From: Heligmosomoides polygyrus polygyrus
Lineage: Eukaryota; Nematoda; Chromadorea; Rhabditida; Heligmosomidae
DNA: 64,000 bases
Assembly: GCA_947396885.1 (NCBI GenBank)
Contig: OX377202.1
Location: forward strand, 64,142,643 to 64,206,642
Direction of reading: 5' to 3'
The position numbers and the translations under genes are program-made. Below the pieces are notes generated by a model. That model had not been told where the DNA came from and searched no databases. It worked only from the letters and a program-made list of their open reading frames with translations. Shown piece by piece: positions 43,653 through 55,735 of the stretch (position 1 is the first letter of the stretch; the number at the start of each line of letters is the position of its first letter).

Positions 43653-43881
43653 AAGGCGAATTGGTTCGCTGTTGATTTTGTAAATGATCCCTACGGTTCT
43701 TCAAACTCTTCTACCTTACCACAAATTTTGCAGAACTTTTTTCTTCAGAGACGAGCGGCTGCAGGATCAAAATTCGTTTTCTTAAGGTAATGCCTCGACT
43801 ACGTGTTTCGTTTTTACTCAAAGAGCTGGTTTAGACTTTTTCCACAGAATGCGCCTTAAGGAACACCATTTCGCAGCCTAG
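43653..43881 (+). CDS. 3' terminal exons of an unidentified host gene (partial)
   Basis: Two exons joined by a canonical short intron. Exon a, 43653-43786, follows the acceptor CTACTTTGCAG and starts KANWFAVDFVNDPYG; it ends in phase 2 at AAG before GTAATG. The intron is 61 nt (43787-43847) and ends TTTTTCCACAG. Exon b, 43848-43881, completes an Arg codon and reads RMRLKEHHFAA before TAG. An AATAAA follows at about 44050. The NWFAVDFVN core is reminiscent of the last strand of PI-PLC X-type domains, but this is a weak impression. The splice-phase match and intron size are the main evidence that this is a real gene end. Confidence 0.5.
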
Positions 43882-45500
43882 AAAGCTCATCGTTAAGAAC
43901 CCCAAATGGTGTTTCATTAGGATGATGTCGCTTGTATTCTTTCATCATGCCAACACACGCTTTTTGCTCTTCTGGATGAGTTCATCTCGTTTTGAGATTT
44001 TCGACGGTTAAGTTCAAATAGTTATATCCCTTAAATATTCATAAACAAATAAATACTATTTAATTAATTTCAATAAATACTATCTAGGTGCAAGAGTAAA
44101 TGGTGGACGTCTAAAACAACGAAATTTTAAAAATTTAAATTTTAATTTTAAATTCGAAATTTTATAAACACATAGCTTCAAGGACTTTGTTTGGCGGAGC
44201 TCCATAGTAGGATATGAAGGGTGGGTCATGAGTTTGAACAACAAGCGCCTACAATTTCGTTTGGCTCTCCCAGCATCGTGCTTTATTGTGTCACCAGTAC
44301 TAGACGCTTTGTACTGATTCTAGCGCTCCATGAAGTTTTCTTACTAGATTCCGAAGTTCAGCTGAGCAAAGCACATTGTTTGAGTGAACAGAAGAAGAAT
44401 CCTGATCGGACGATCCAGCCAAAAGAGGCTGGCAATTCTCACAGTGAAAAGCATTAAGAAGTGGAGGCGAATTCGACACCTCTCGTGCACCACTTGGTGT
44501 CCTGTGGAAGCGCGAAATCTACGTGAGTGTGAAGCAGCCGCAGGTATAACGCGTCGTTCGGATTCTGCGTAAACGTCGAGGTGGGTTGTCACGGCGAAGT
44601 GATTGAAAAGCGTAGGTACTCAAGAGATGCGGCAATCACCGTCACAGCACATGAGGTGCTCGAGAAATAGGCGAAAATTGCTCTGAAGAGCATTTCGGCT
44701 GCCAACGGTCTCTCGATGAAAACCTAGCCGAGCACATAGGGCCGCTATCCATAAAAATCTCCCGGATAGTTCAGATTTAATGTCAAATTGCAACCAGCAC
44801 ACTTGGTTGTCATAGGGACACCTCGTTCTTCTACTTTTTTCTTAGCTAACGACGTTGCTCACAGAGAAGCAAGAAATTAGGACTCTATCGAAAAAGGCGA
44901 GGTAACGGGAACAAAAAATGGAGCGAAGGCTGATCAGGTTGCACTGCAATTTCATCGCCGTTTCTCCCACGCTCATGCAGAAACGGGAGCTCTTGACGAG
45001 AGTAAAGTTCGCCTTCACTTTGAAATCCTTTCATACTTCACACATAACAAAACGTCTTGAAGTTCGCAGGTTCTCACAGCCAACGGCTCAGAAGTCGAGG
45101 TAAGGAATGTTGTGCATCGGCGACGCGAATTGGTCTTCAATTATTGATATCTGTCTGGCTCTATCTAAACAGAACTTCTTCTGGGTACTTCTCCGAAACG
45201 AAATATTTAGGCGGAAGGCGCGTTCTCAATCAGAAATATCTGCAAACCTGCAACACCTTGCTCTGAGTTTGTCGGTTACATTTTGCGCAACCTATTTAAC
45301 TGTAGTTGCATTTTTTTTACAGAAATCCCAATTCTCAAAAAATACTACAAGGGCTCAATTGCTAATGAAATGTCAATGCGTTCTAAGGTTCATGACATCA
45401 CCAAGAAAAAATTAACGAAGATCGATGCAACGACAATCTCTTCCCAAACTGAACTTTTAAAACTGCCCGCAACGATATTTTTCTGAAAGCACTAGCTAAT
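43882..45500. other. interval without recognisable genes
   Basis: AT-rich near 44030-44180. Several short frames (for example 45107-45415) have no recognisable motifs. Confidence 0.4.
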
Positions 45501-45519
45501 TCAGAAGGCGTCTCATCGA

Positions 45520-46160
45520 CGTAGCGCAATATGCGTTTGGGTTCAAAAGACGTGTCGCCAACCTCGTGTCATGAAGGTGGGAGACAATTAAGAGGGTTTA
45601 AGGAGGACCTAAATGAGAAATAGGATGTGGAACCAGTAGGAAGGGACTAATAAGAGGGATGGGCTTCAATATGGGGAACAAGAAAGGAACCAGATTGGAT
45701 CAGCAAGGGCGGGCCAGGAAGTGGGGGCCAACAAAGGAAACCAATAAGAAGGGAGCAGACCTCCTGACTGCATTCAGGGGTTGGATTCATCAATGAGAAC
45801 CCGTTGGTATAGCGGGTAGAGATGAATACCCATGGTAGATACCCATGATGAAGCCTGCGTCTCTAACTCTTGCCTTATCTCAACCTGACCTTATCTCCTC
45901 TCTACCCCTTACACCCCATACCCACAGGTTTAATTGTTGATGAATCCGGCCCCAGAAGACGTTTCGTCGACGTCGAACAATGGGCTTGGGAGAACAGTAA
46001 AAAGGACCCAGTGAGGGGGTCACTAGGGAAAACAATGAAGGAGGCCAGGAGGTAGAACCAGGAAAGGCGGGCGAAGAAGTGGGGGTCTGTAAGGGGAATC
46101 ACTAAAAAGGTTCATATGCACCAGACCTTTGGACCTGATTCAGAAGACATTTCGCCTACG
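45520..46160 (+). repeat. duplicated purine-rich block split by a MITE
   Basis: Two related stretches, about 45540-45780 and 45950-46140, are strongly biased to A and G on this strand. They share GGCGGGC(C/G)(A/G)(G/A)GAAGTGGGGG and begin or end with a CAGAAGAC(G/A)TTTCG-type motif (45951, 46140; AAAAGACGTGTCG near 45546). They appear to be decayed tandem copies. Confidence 0.5.
45781..45948. repeat. palindromic MITE, diverged copy
   Basis: The ends TTGGATTCATCAATGAGAAC and GTTGATGAATCCGGCC are inverted. The internal CCGTTGGTATAGCGGGTAGAG and CTCTACCCCTTACACCCC correspond to the 159-bp unit at 57375-57533. Confidence 0.6.
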
Positions 46161-46942
46161 TGTCATGAACGTCCGTGGTCAAGAATGTGCTACACGCTTC
46201 CACAAATTGCTGTACACATTGGTATGAGTGCGCGGCAATCCTGCAGACGGACTGCTATTACACTGCGCTTTTTTCATTTATTGAAGCTCTTCTTAACTTT
46301 TCTATGTCAAGGCGCGAGAGATAAATAGTGTGCAAAAAGCTTTGATCGCAGGCAACTGTGAATGAACAAATAGCTTGTGGGTACACATGTAGTCGAACAA
46401 CTGTCCGCATCATGGCCACATTACGCGATGTCACTACAGCTTACACCTTGTTTGCTTAACGTAGTCGTCCCGAAGAAATCGTCGAAGGATTTTGATCGAT
46501 GGAGATTTTGGGATTTCCGACACAAGGCGACGCTGCCGGTGAGAAACTTGTAGGAGGATACCTTCTCTGAACTACTCAACTGTGGTTATTAGACAAGACT
46601 GACATAAGTGTCAACGAATCTGACGTTTTCGATCTGCAAAAACTTCAAAAACTAACAACAAATATTAACTCCTCCAGCACTGCATTCATGGATGAAACCG
46701 GAAGGACGTTTTCTGTTCCTTGTCGTTTTCAGTCTTTCTCATTTGCTTTACATTCTACACTTTCGCGCTACTATGAAAACACAATATTAGGGAGGTAAAA
46801 AAGCTTTGCTATGACTTCTTTAAAAATCTTCAACTTTCGGTTACTGGTCGGAACCGATTATCAACCACTTGGTGCTCGTAGGTCTTGAAACTTATCCGTA
46901 AAAGGTATATACAGCCACTTCCTTTTCGCAACGTTAATTACG

Positions 46943-47745
46943 ATGTCAATTACACAGTGCTACCTTCGACGCATCATTTTCCATGAATGGTGTTATGGAA
47001 CTGGAGCAACGACAAGCGTTCGAAACATCAACAGCGCACCGGGAGAGGACACCACTTCATCGGCACTGGTCAAGCGCCGATTCGCTCGCTTCGAAGGAGG
47101 AGAGACGGACTTCGAAGACAGAGCTCGGTCGGGACGTCCGCGGAGTGGAATCCGGAGGTTGGCACTCGCAGTCTTACGAGGAGACTAGGTTACCTCCATT
47201 CAGCAGTCAACAGTCACCTCCAGTCATTCAGCTACAGGAAATTGCTGAGTTGACGGATCCCTCACGGCTTGACCGATAGCGTGCGCTTCACTGGGGTCTT
47301 CTATTTCTCTCCTTCTGCGTCCTCAACAAAAGGGGTTTCTGGAAGACCTGGTTACTGGAGATGACAGGTGGGTCTACTGCGATTCTAACAGGCATCGTGC
47401 CGGCGCCCTGTGGCTCCCTTGAGGAGGAGCCCCGCCAGCGGAAGCCAAAATGGGCATTCTCTCCAAGAGCTACCTCCTTTTCTGCTTCTGGGTCGAGGAA
47501 TGTTGTATTACGAGTTTCCCTGCAGGGACACACAGTCATCGGCAGCGCCAATCAACTTCAGAAACTGGTGAACGCTGTTCGAGAAAAAGGGCCAACACGT
47601 GCTGCTGTCCACCTTCTTCAGAGAAAGGAGATGTCGAATAGATTATCAGCAAATTCTTTGACTCCCAGTCACCCCAGTTCTGGGAGAAGGGAATTGCTGA
47701 CCTGCCTATTGGGTGGCAGACTGTAGTTACTGTAGTTACATCCAC
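46943..47745 (+). pseudogene. mariner transposase relic with internal deletion
   Basis: The N-terminus is readable: FHEWCYGTGATTSVRNIN, then RRFARFEGGETDFEDRARSGRPRS (the mariner helix-turn-helix and GRP motif). After stops and frameshifts come LEDLVTGDDRWVYCD (first catalytic block, TGDEKW type) and an AKMGILSKSYLLFCFW stretch. The region with the second and third Asp is missing. The end FFDSQSPQFWEKGIADLP matches the mariner C-terminus. Inverted ends were not found. Confidence 0.75.
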
Positions 47746-47952
47746 CACCTGCGCCCGTTTTAAGCGGTCGATTAGGACCTTCCTCTCTGATTCCGCGTGC
47801 GCCTTGATCGCTGTATTGGTGGTATTGTGGTCTCTTCCAAATCTCGCCCTCCGAATTTCTTCGTACTGATGTTCTGATGTTGATGTGTCGGAGCACTCGC
47901 CGTCGTGGAGCTGTAGCCTGTCAGTCGTCTCTAGCCTGAATTCGTTTCACTT

Positions 47953-49556
47953 GTGAGATTCCTTGTGGCTGGAATCGATTCGCTCTTCTTATTGAACACC
48001 CCCCGAGCAGGTCGACATTCTTCTCGAAGTTGTTTTGTTTCTAAAATAAACACTCCGCTTCGTGCCTCTTCTGTTCCCGCGACTAAGAGGGAGTATTTGG
48101 ACATTGCCTCGCCCGACAAAGATGAGCACCTATCGCAACTTCTACCTGGAGCGGATGGCGAATTAACTTCCTATGATAAATTCATGCTTACCGCTTTTCT
48201 TGAAACAAGACCTCAGATGGAGACGCTTCAACATTGGTGTTTTAAAGTTTCGGAAGAAAACGCTCAGCTTAAGGTAGAAAACGCTAGGCTGAAGCACTTC
48301 GTTGTATGTAAATGTTTATGTTCCGGTGCCGGTGCTGCTGGAAATAGTTTGCCTCCAAATCCCAATCCTCAGCCTCATGTTATTGCTTCTAATGACACGA
48401 TTCAGAACGATCTTCACGATTTTAAAAGACGTTGATCTGTTGTTATATATGGCATTCCAGAACTCTCATCATTCTCCGCTACTGATAGTGATTTCAGTCT
48501 TTCTCATTGCTGCTCCATACTTTATCTTATGCTAACTCTATTCCTAGTCATTTAGATGTGGAGTGTTTTCCTTGTTCAGTGTATCGAGAAGCCTAAAGCC
48601 AGTGGCTCCAGCAAATTGTGCTGCCAAGCTCCAATCATAGAGATTTTCTGTTAAGCGCGCTTCGCGTTTGCGAACGTTCTTCTGCAAAGGCATGTTTCTG
48701 CCCCTTCGTATTCCAAAGAAGAACTGGAACGTCAGCGAGTTGCGCGTAATTCCAATCGTAGGCCTCAGAATGCTTCTGGCTATGTCACCATGATTGATCT
48801 GGCCTCTCAAGGACACGATCCCTTCTTCTATTCGCAAAATGTTTCGCATGCTGCGTCGCTGGGAACCCCTGAATCCAGCTCCTTGTCGTGATGTAAGTGG
48901 TATGAAGTGCATGTTTACCAACATTCGATCTTTTGTTAAAAAAAGCAATTTTTGGTTTCCATACTGATTCATAAAGTTATGACCTTGTTTTGACAACGGA
49001 GTGCTGGCTAGACTCAAAGAATGATGTGGCACCCATGCTAGGCATAGCCAGTTTCTGTTATTCTTTTTTTCGATGTGACCGCTCGCATAGAACTGGAGGG
49101 GGTCTTTTAGTTCTTCTTAGGAATATTATTCCTTTTAATGTTATATGTTCTCTTGGTACTATCAGATTCATTCTTGTGTGCCGCACTCCGAATTTTTTTC
49201 CACGTCGTTTTGCTCACTAATGAAGTTGTTCTCGTCAGCAATGCTCAGGTTGTAGCACCTGTTGGTGGTAGTGATCATTCAGCGGTTGAGCTCATTGTTA
49301 ATTCTGATGCCCTTTCAAGTGAAACGTACTGTGTTAGAGACTTCAGAAACGCTGACTATCTTGTTGTTAGGAATTATCTCGCGAATATTGATTGGGTTGA
49401 GCTATTCTTGGCGATTTTACAACATCGAGTTGTTGATCCCTCTTCGTACAGTCATTAAGAACAGACTTAAATTGCCTAAATACCTCGATAGAATGCTCTT
49501 CCGACGTAGTTTCCTGTGGAGTAATGCAACTACAGTACCGGACGCGTCTTTTGAAT
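47953..49556 (+). pseudogene. LINE relic: ORF1 and start of the endonuclease
   Basis: 47953-48435 encodes a LINE ORF1-like protein with a coiled coil (SEENAQLKVENARLKHF). Related sequence (SVVIYGIPELSSF, then SKEELERQRVARN) continues in broken frames to about 48890. An endonuclease remnant follows at about 48985-49460 (TECWLDSKN-like, APVGGSDHSAVELIV, and FRNADYLVVRNYL). The order and motifs match the LINEs at 12335 and 21743, although sequence identity is lower. RT is absent: the relic stops at 49556, where the tandem-repeat block begins. Confidence 0.7.
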
Positions 49557-52311
49557 AGACGCCGAAAAAACCGCACTTTTGCGGTTTTTGCGTCTTTTTG
49601 CTATAACTCGCCCAAAATTCATCCTTTTGAAAAACGAAGAGTATATTTGAGCTCAGGAGATAGAGCTCTATCGTTTGGTATGTACACTTCATATGAAAGA
49701 TCAAAAATGGCCAAAATTGAAAACTTGCGCTCCATTGAGAAGGCCGGCGACGGACGAGTTGTCGGCCGCAAGGCGCCAAAACAGTTGCATGCTCACAATT
49801 CCTCGAATTTAAGGTTTTTTGAGAAACGGTTGGTACCGTTCGATTCGTCTCCTCGAGATCTACACAAGCATATATACATCTTCGCCAAACCACCGCAGTG
49901 GGTGGTCAAAGATGACGGGAGCAGACTTTTTGTCATTGGAGAAGATTACATTCCAGAACTTGCATGTTCTCGGAGCATCTCAAGCATGGCGTAAGGTGTT
50001 TTGTCATGCCAGGAATCGTCTGAGAGTGCGCCGTGCACAATGCATATAGGACCGAACCTATCAATCGAGGGGGGTAGAGTTTGTAGAGCATTTAGGGAGC
50101 TTTATGAGAAATTCTCAGTCGCCCTACTCAGAAATTGCTGTACTCTGCTCCAGCAAGACTATGGAGTACGCTATGCACAATGTATATAGGATCGAATCTA
50201 TCAATCGACTGGGCGCGACAGCTCGCAAATTGCACGCGCGGGCGTGTTCGGAGCGCGATAACTCTGTCAGCTTCCAACCTTTATGGCTGTAACGTGTGGG
50301 TTCCGTAGGCAGTAATATGCTCTAGTAAAGCGCCAAAGCACAGCAAATTATCCTACGAACTGGCAAGGTTACGGCGGTGCGAAAATGCGGGTTGGGCATG
50401 TGTGACACGATTTTTTCAGATTTCGGTCGACCGCTGCAGGTGCACAAGGCGAGCTAACGGCATGCAAACTCGCAGACGAGTAAAGCACCGAAGGCACTTT
50501 ACGATGACGTGCTCGCAGCTCTCCAGATGGCTTAACTGCTTTAGCACAATCTGCCATTTTGGAGCCTCGGAGGGCGACGGCGCGAAGTGCCTTCCGCGCC
50601 CTTACTCGCCCATATTCGAGTTCTCGACGCTCTCAATGGTACCACTCTGTTCAGCTCGAGAGGCTCTATCGAATGGTATTAATCTCGACCAATTCTGGGA
50701 ATATCGACATTTTGACAATTTCGCATCAAAGGCGAGGCGGCTCAAGGCCGCGGCAGAAGGACAATGACGTCATCGAAAATCGATGTTTTGAGCCGGCCCA
50801 AGTCTGATACCGTTCGATAGAGATTTTGGAGGTGAATTGAATGGTGTTACTGCGAGCAGCACGAACTGTAATCTGGGCGATTAAGAACGCGGAGAACATC
50901 GATCGCTGCTGTGCTAAACTTGACGCACGGGCGTGTTCTGAGCGCAATAACTCTGCCGAGATCGAATCGATCTGGCTGCAACTTGTCGATTTTGTAGCCA
51001 GTAAAACCTCCTAGTCGTGTGCTAAAGAACAGCGATATAGCTTGTGAATGGACGAAGTAACAGCGGCGCGAATATGCAGGTGAGGCTCGCGGGACGCATT
51101 TTTTTCCGAATTCGGCGGACCACTGCGAGAAGAAGCGGTGAGCTAACGGCCTCAAAATGCGTGAGCGAACAGAGCACTTAAGGTATTTTACGGTGATAGG
51201 CTCATAACTTTTCAGCTGCCTAAACTGCCTTAGTCCCAGCTGCCATTTTAGAGCTGCGGAGGGCAGCGGTGAAGATTCTTTCGCCCTTACTCGCCCAAAT
51301 TTGCGTTTTTGACACAACAGATAGCACCATTTCGTTCAACTCGAAAAGCTCTATCGAACGGTTTTAATTTCAGCCAATTCCGGGAAAATTGATTTTTTGA
51401 CAATTTCACTCGAGGACGAGGGCGTTCTTCGCCGAGCCTGCCCGGACGATGACGTCATCGAAAGTCGACGATTTCGAAAATTGCCAGATGTTCTTGTCCA
51501 AACTTCATTCAAATTCATCTAGGGGTTATTTGGTGCGCTGATTACGAATCCGATGTTCGTTTTTAAAAATTGCGCCGATTTCGACAGGTTTTGGATTTCC
51601 TTCTGGATAACTGAGGGTGGTCGGGTCAGGAACACCGATTTTGCTCAAACTTAGTCAAAGGGCAGGGTTTATTCAGGGTGCCGAATACGATGCCAAAGTC
51701 CATTTGGCCGATTATGACAGGAAACCACCGATAACTAACTGAGGGTGGTCAGTGATCCTGACCCTACCAACCTCAAATAGCTGTGCCAAAATCGGTAGAG
51801 TTTTTAAAAATGGAAATCGAATTCGTAACAGGCGCTTCAGATAACCCTCATGATGATTCTGGACGAAGCCTGGACAAAAAAAATTCGGCAAATTTCGAAA
51901 GCATCGAATTTTCGATGACGCCATTGTCCTTCTGCCGCGGCCTTGAGCCGCCTCGCCCGGTCGAGACAAAATGGTGCTATCTCTTGTGTCAAAAACGCAA
52001 ATGTGGGCGAGTAAGGGCGGAAGAATCTTTACCGCTGCCCTCCGTCAGCTCTAAAATGGCAGCTGGGACTAAGGCAGTTTCGGCAGCAGGAGTTCCGGCA
52101 TCATCGAAAAGTACCTTAGATAATTTGCTAGCCTACGCATTCGTAGGCCGCTAACTGATCGCATGTTCCTACAGTGGTCGACTGAAATCGGAAAAAATCG
52201 CGTCACACAAGGTTTACCAGCATATTCGCACCGTCGTAACTTTGTCCACTCGTAGGTTAAATTGCTGTGTTTCAGCGCACCTATTGAGCTTTCTACTGCT
52301 TATAAAATGGA
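49557..52311. repeat. decayed long-period tandem repeat (about 690 bp) with inverted copies
   Basis: 50231 onward (GGGCGTGTTCGGAGCGCGATAACTC) recurs at 50921 onward with divergence, and the downstream block TACTCGCCCA recurs at 50603 and 51289, giving a period of about 686-690 bp. An earlier variant begins at about 49557. A copy in inverse orientation occupies about 51905-52170, and short inverted segments lie about 51600-51800. Each unit carries ATGACGTCATCGAAA, centred on the palindrome TGACGTCA. A 32-nt piece (CAATG(C/T)ATATAGGA(C/T)CGAA) repeats at 50037 and 50177. No coding signal is recognised. Confidence 0.7.
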
Positions 52312-52511
52312 NNNNNNNNNNNNNNNNNNNNNNNNNNNNNNNNNNNNNNNNNNNNNNNNNNNNNNNNNNNNNNNNNNNNNNNNNNNNNNNNNNNNNNNNN
52401 NNNNNNNNNNNNNNNNNNNNNNNNNNNNNNNNNNNNNNNNNNNNNNNNNNNNNNNNNNNNNNNNNNNNNNNNNNNNNNNNNNNNNNNNNNNNNNNNNNNN
52501 NNNNNNNNNNN
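52312..52511. other. assembly gap (200 N)
   Basis: Exactly 200 N, between the repeat block and a sequence rich in GCTAGCG palindromes. Confidence 0.95.
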
Positions 52512-52799
52512 CGCTAGCGTGAAGCAAGCGAATAGGCGCGCAGTTAATAGCGTTGTGTGCAGCTGCGTCGTAGCATCGCTACTGATGCTGCCCGACGCTC
52601 TGCTCAGCTCAGCGACGCGGTCGCATCGGTAGCGATGCCGTATCGCTCGAAAGTATGACACCCCGCTAGCGAGGCTTCGCTAGCGGTGGATCGGACAACT
52701 GCTACAGGCGTCTACCCCTCCACAACGTCTGATACCGTCCCTTCCCCAATTATGTTAGTTGTCCATCGCCTTCGCTAGCGAAGAGCGATGGTATGACAT

Positions 52800-54203
52800 A
52801 GGCCTTACGCAGCAGTCAAATCGTGGCCACGACTGTTAGAATGAATGATCTCTGTGATAAGGTGTGCTCGCCAGTGGCATAAAAGACCTCTGGTGAGGTT
52901 GGCTGTATTCATTTCTTCGTCTGCGATAAAGTAAAAAAAAGTAGTGCGTCTCCCAGTTGTAACAACGTTATTGAACTGTCGGTTATTAGCGCAGGCTCGT
53001 TGAACCAAGAGTCCTCACATGTTCTCCACCGTGTTGCAGTCAGAAGAGACCGGCTAGTCCGCTACGTGAATGTTGTGACGTGAAGCCAATCCTTGGTTGA
53101 CCAGGATACATGGACTGCAGCGCTGTCCTGCTCCAGAACTGGCGTCTTCTGCCGCTCATGAAAAGTAAAAGGCTAGACTCCATTACACCTTAACACTTCA
53201 GAATGTCGATGTAATACTATGGAAGACTAAGCTTCAGGTTTCCGCTGCTGCAGAAGCCGGCGGCAGCGCGACAGGAGGTACACCCGCCCGGGCGTGGCGT
53301 CAGGAGGTGCACCGCTGTTCTGCGGACCGCAAACTTTTGTTTTATGTGTCAAAGGTTTCGTAAGGCAGGCGCCTCCCCCCCCCCAGCAGGGGGCGGGTGT
53401 ACCTCCTGACCGTCCCCCGAAGCCGGCACATGTCCTTAATAAACTGCCACCAAAGTTGCGACGACGGTGACTTCTCGCGGGTCTATCCAGTAATGTCGGT
53501 ATCCATCGGGACAATCCAGATTAAATTTTTTCATCTTTCCAACACAAAAAATTTAATCTGGATGGTCCCGATGGATACCGACATTACTGGAGAGACCTGG
53601 AAGAAGCCCGTGGTCGCCACTTCGGAGGCGGATAACTGACGACATGGGCCGGCTTCTGCAGTAGCGGAAACCTGAAGCATAGTCTTCCGCAGTGTTACAT
53701 CGACATTCTGAAGAGTTAAGATGTAATGGAGTCTAACCTTTTACTTTTCATGAGCGGCAGAAGACGCCAGTTCCGGAGCAGGACAGCGCTGCAGTCCATG
53801 TGTCCAGGTCGACAAAGATTAACTTCACGTCACAACATTCACGTAGCCGACTAGCCGGCCTCTTCTTACTGCAACACGATGGAGAACATGTGAGGACTGT
53901 CCAACGTGCCTACGCAAATAACCGGCAGTTCAATGACGTGGCGGCGATTTTGACTGATTGGGAAAATATCGGCGATAAAATCATCCAGAATCTTGTCAAC
54001 GGCTTACATAATAGAATGTATGATCTTATGAGAAGTAACGGTGGTCCGATCGAATTTCCAATTCGTATTGCATACTTTTCAGACACCTAAACACCCAATT
54101 TTTGTTTCAAGAAAGTCTGACTCTCGTGTGAGGCGAGCACTTTTTCTGAAAGTGAGTGCCTACCTATTCCAACGATCGACAGCTCTTAGCGCGACCTTAC
54201 ATA
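52800..54203. mobile_element. large fold-back element X (Tc1/Tc3-type)
   Basis: The left half (about 52805-53270 and 53408-53530) and the right half (about 53545-54065) are inverted copies. The centre is a near-perfect hairpin (53492-53583; a 40-bp arm with one mismatch, around TCGGTATCCATCGGGAC). Each arm encodes a transposase C-terminus reading outward: RAYANNRQFNDV, IIQNLVNGLHNRMYD and NGGPIEF on the right, CANNRQFNNV on the left, as in Tc1/Tc3 transposases. The N-terminal half is missing in both. The right end abuts element Y. Confidence 0.75.
53273..53407. repeat. 135-bp hairpin insertion in element X
   Basis: AGGAGGTACACCCGCCC at 53273 and its exact complement ending at 53407 (17 bp) bound a unit present only in the left arm of element X. 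It includes a 10-nt C run. Confidence 0.6.
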
Positions 54204-55735
54204 CAGTGCTTTCAAAAGTATGTATCCATTCCAAAACTTGTCCATATCTCGTTCCGCGTTTATTTCTACAGGCCCGCACTAGCTCCACTAGATTCCTAGT
54301 CGTCGAGAATAGGTAACCAGTCGCTTCCATGAATTTTTTTACGCATCACACGAAAATCAGACTTTTTTTAAAGGAAATTGGTTGAAAATCGGCCTTTCAA
54401 CAGTATGTACCCACATATGAAAACAAACTTTTTACTTAATTCAAAAGTCGATTGCACCACCATTATTTCTTATAACATCATGCATCGTACTATTCATGCT
54501 ATTGAGAAGGTTCTGAATGTTTTTGTCTTCGCTGGTGTCCCTTGTAATCAAAATGGCCACCACGTCATCGAACTGTCGGTTATTCGCGTAAACTCGTCGA
54601 ACCACAATCCCCAACGTGTTCTCCATTGGGTTGTTGTCAGGAAAACAGGCAGGCCAGTCCCTTACTTGAAGGTTGTGACGTGGAGCCAATCTTTGGTCAA
54701 CCTGGACACATGAACTGCTGCAATTCCCTGCTGCAGAACATGTGTCTAATATCTTCTACCTCTCAATAATGGCAAAAGAATAGACTCCAGTACACCTTGA
54801 AACACCAGCCTGTCCATGCGACACGACGGAAGTCTAAGCTTCAGCATTCCGCTGCTGAAGAAGCCGACCACTGTCACCAATGAACCGCCTCCAAAGTTGC
54901 AATGACGGGGGGCTTCTCGCAGATCTCTCCAGTAATGTCGGTATCCATCGGGGACCATCAAGATTAATTTCTTTCATCTTTGCCAACGGGAAAGTGCTAT
55001 CTGGAGGTTTCTTATTGATACCGACATCACTGTATAGACTTACGAGGAGTCCCCGTCGTCGCAACTCATTAATGACAGTGGCCGGCATCTGCAGTAGCGG
55101 AATGCTGGAGCTTAGTCTTCCGTTGTGTCCAGTTGTGTTGATCGGTTGGTCTGGAGTGTCAAGGTGTACTGGAGTCTATCCTTCTGCCTTTCTTAACAGG
55201 CAGAAGACATTAGACACATGTTCTGCAGCAGCGCACCGCTGCTGTCCATGTGTCTAGCTCGACCAAAGATTGGCTCCACCGTCACAAGATTCAAGTAACG
55301 GACTAGCCGGCTTGTTCTCTTGACAGCTACCCAATGGAGAACATGTGGGGGATCGTGGTTCGACGAGTCTACGTGAATAATCGACAGTTCAATGAAATGG
55401 TGGCAATTTTGATCACATGGGACACCAGCGAAGACAAAATCATTGAGAACCTTGTCAGTAGTATGGATAATACGATGCATGATGTTATAAGAAATAATGG
55501 TTCGGTCCACCTTCGAATTTAGTAAAAAGTTTGTTTTTCACAAGTGGATACATACTTTTGAAACGCCAATTTTCAACCAATTTTCTTCAAGAAATTCTGA
55601 TTCTCGTGTGAGACGAAAAAAATCTCTGAAAGTGAGTTGCTACTTATTTTCGACAACGAGGAATCTAGTTGGACTAGTGTAGACCTGCAGAAATGAACAC
55701 GAAACGAGATATGGGCAAATTATGAAGTATCGGGT
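54204..55735. mobile_element. large fold-back element Y (Tc1/Tc3-type)
   Basis: It starts CAGTGCTTTCAAAAGTATGT after TA (54202-54203), a Tc1-like end. Arms of roughly 700 bp are inverted around a centre at about 54930-55025, which has the same TCGGTATCCATCGGG sequence as element X. The left arm on the minus strand (54689-54441) reads NPMENTLGIVVRRVYANNRQFDDV. The right arm on the plus strand (about 55330-55520) reads PMENMWGIVVRRVYVNNRQFNEM. Both are outward-facing Tc1/Tc3 transposase C-termini. The last 30 bp or so of the right end are diverged or lost. Confidence 0.75.

Noticed and set aside
50037..50208. CRISPR-like or clustered short repeats
   Set aside because: Only two copies of a 32-nt piece at 140-nt spacing within a eukaryotic tandem repeat; no array.
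52511..52760. GCTAGCG-rich palindromic stretch as an origin or attachment site
   Set aside because: Several short inverted repeats exist, but nothing links them to a replication or recombination system, and the region adjoins a gap.
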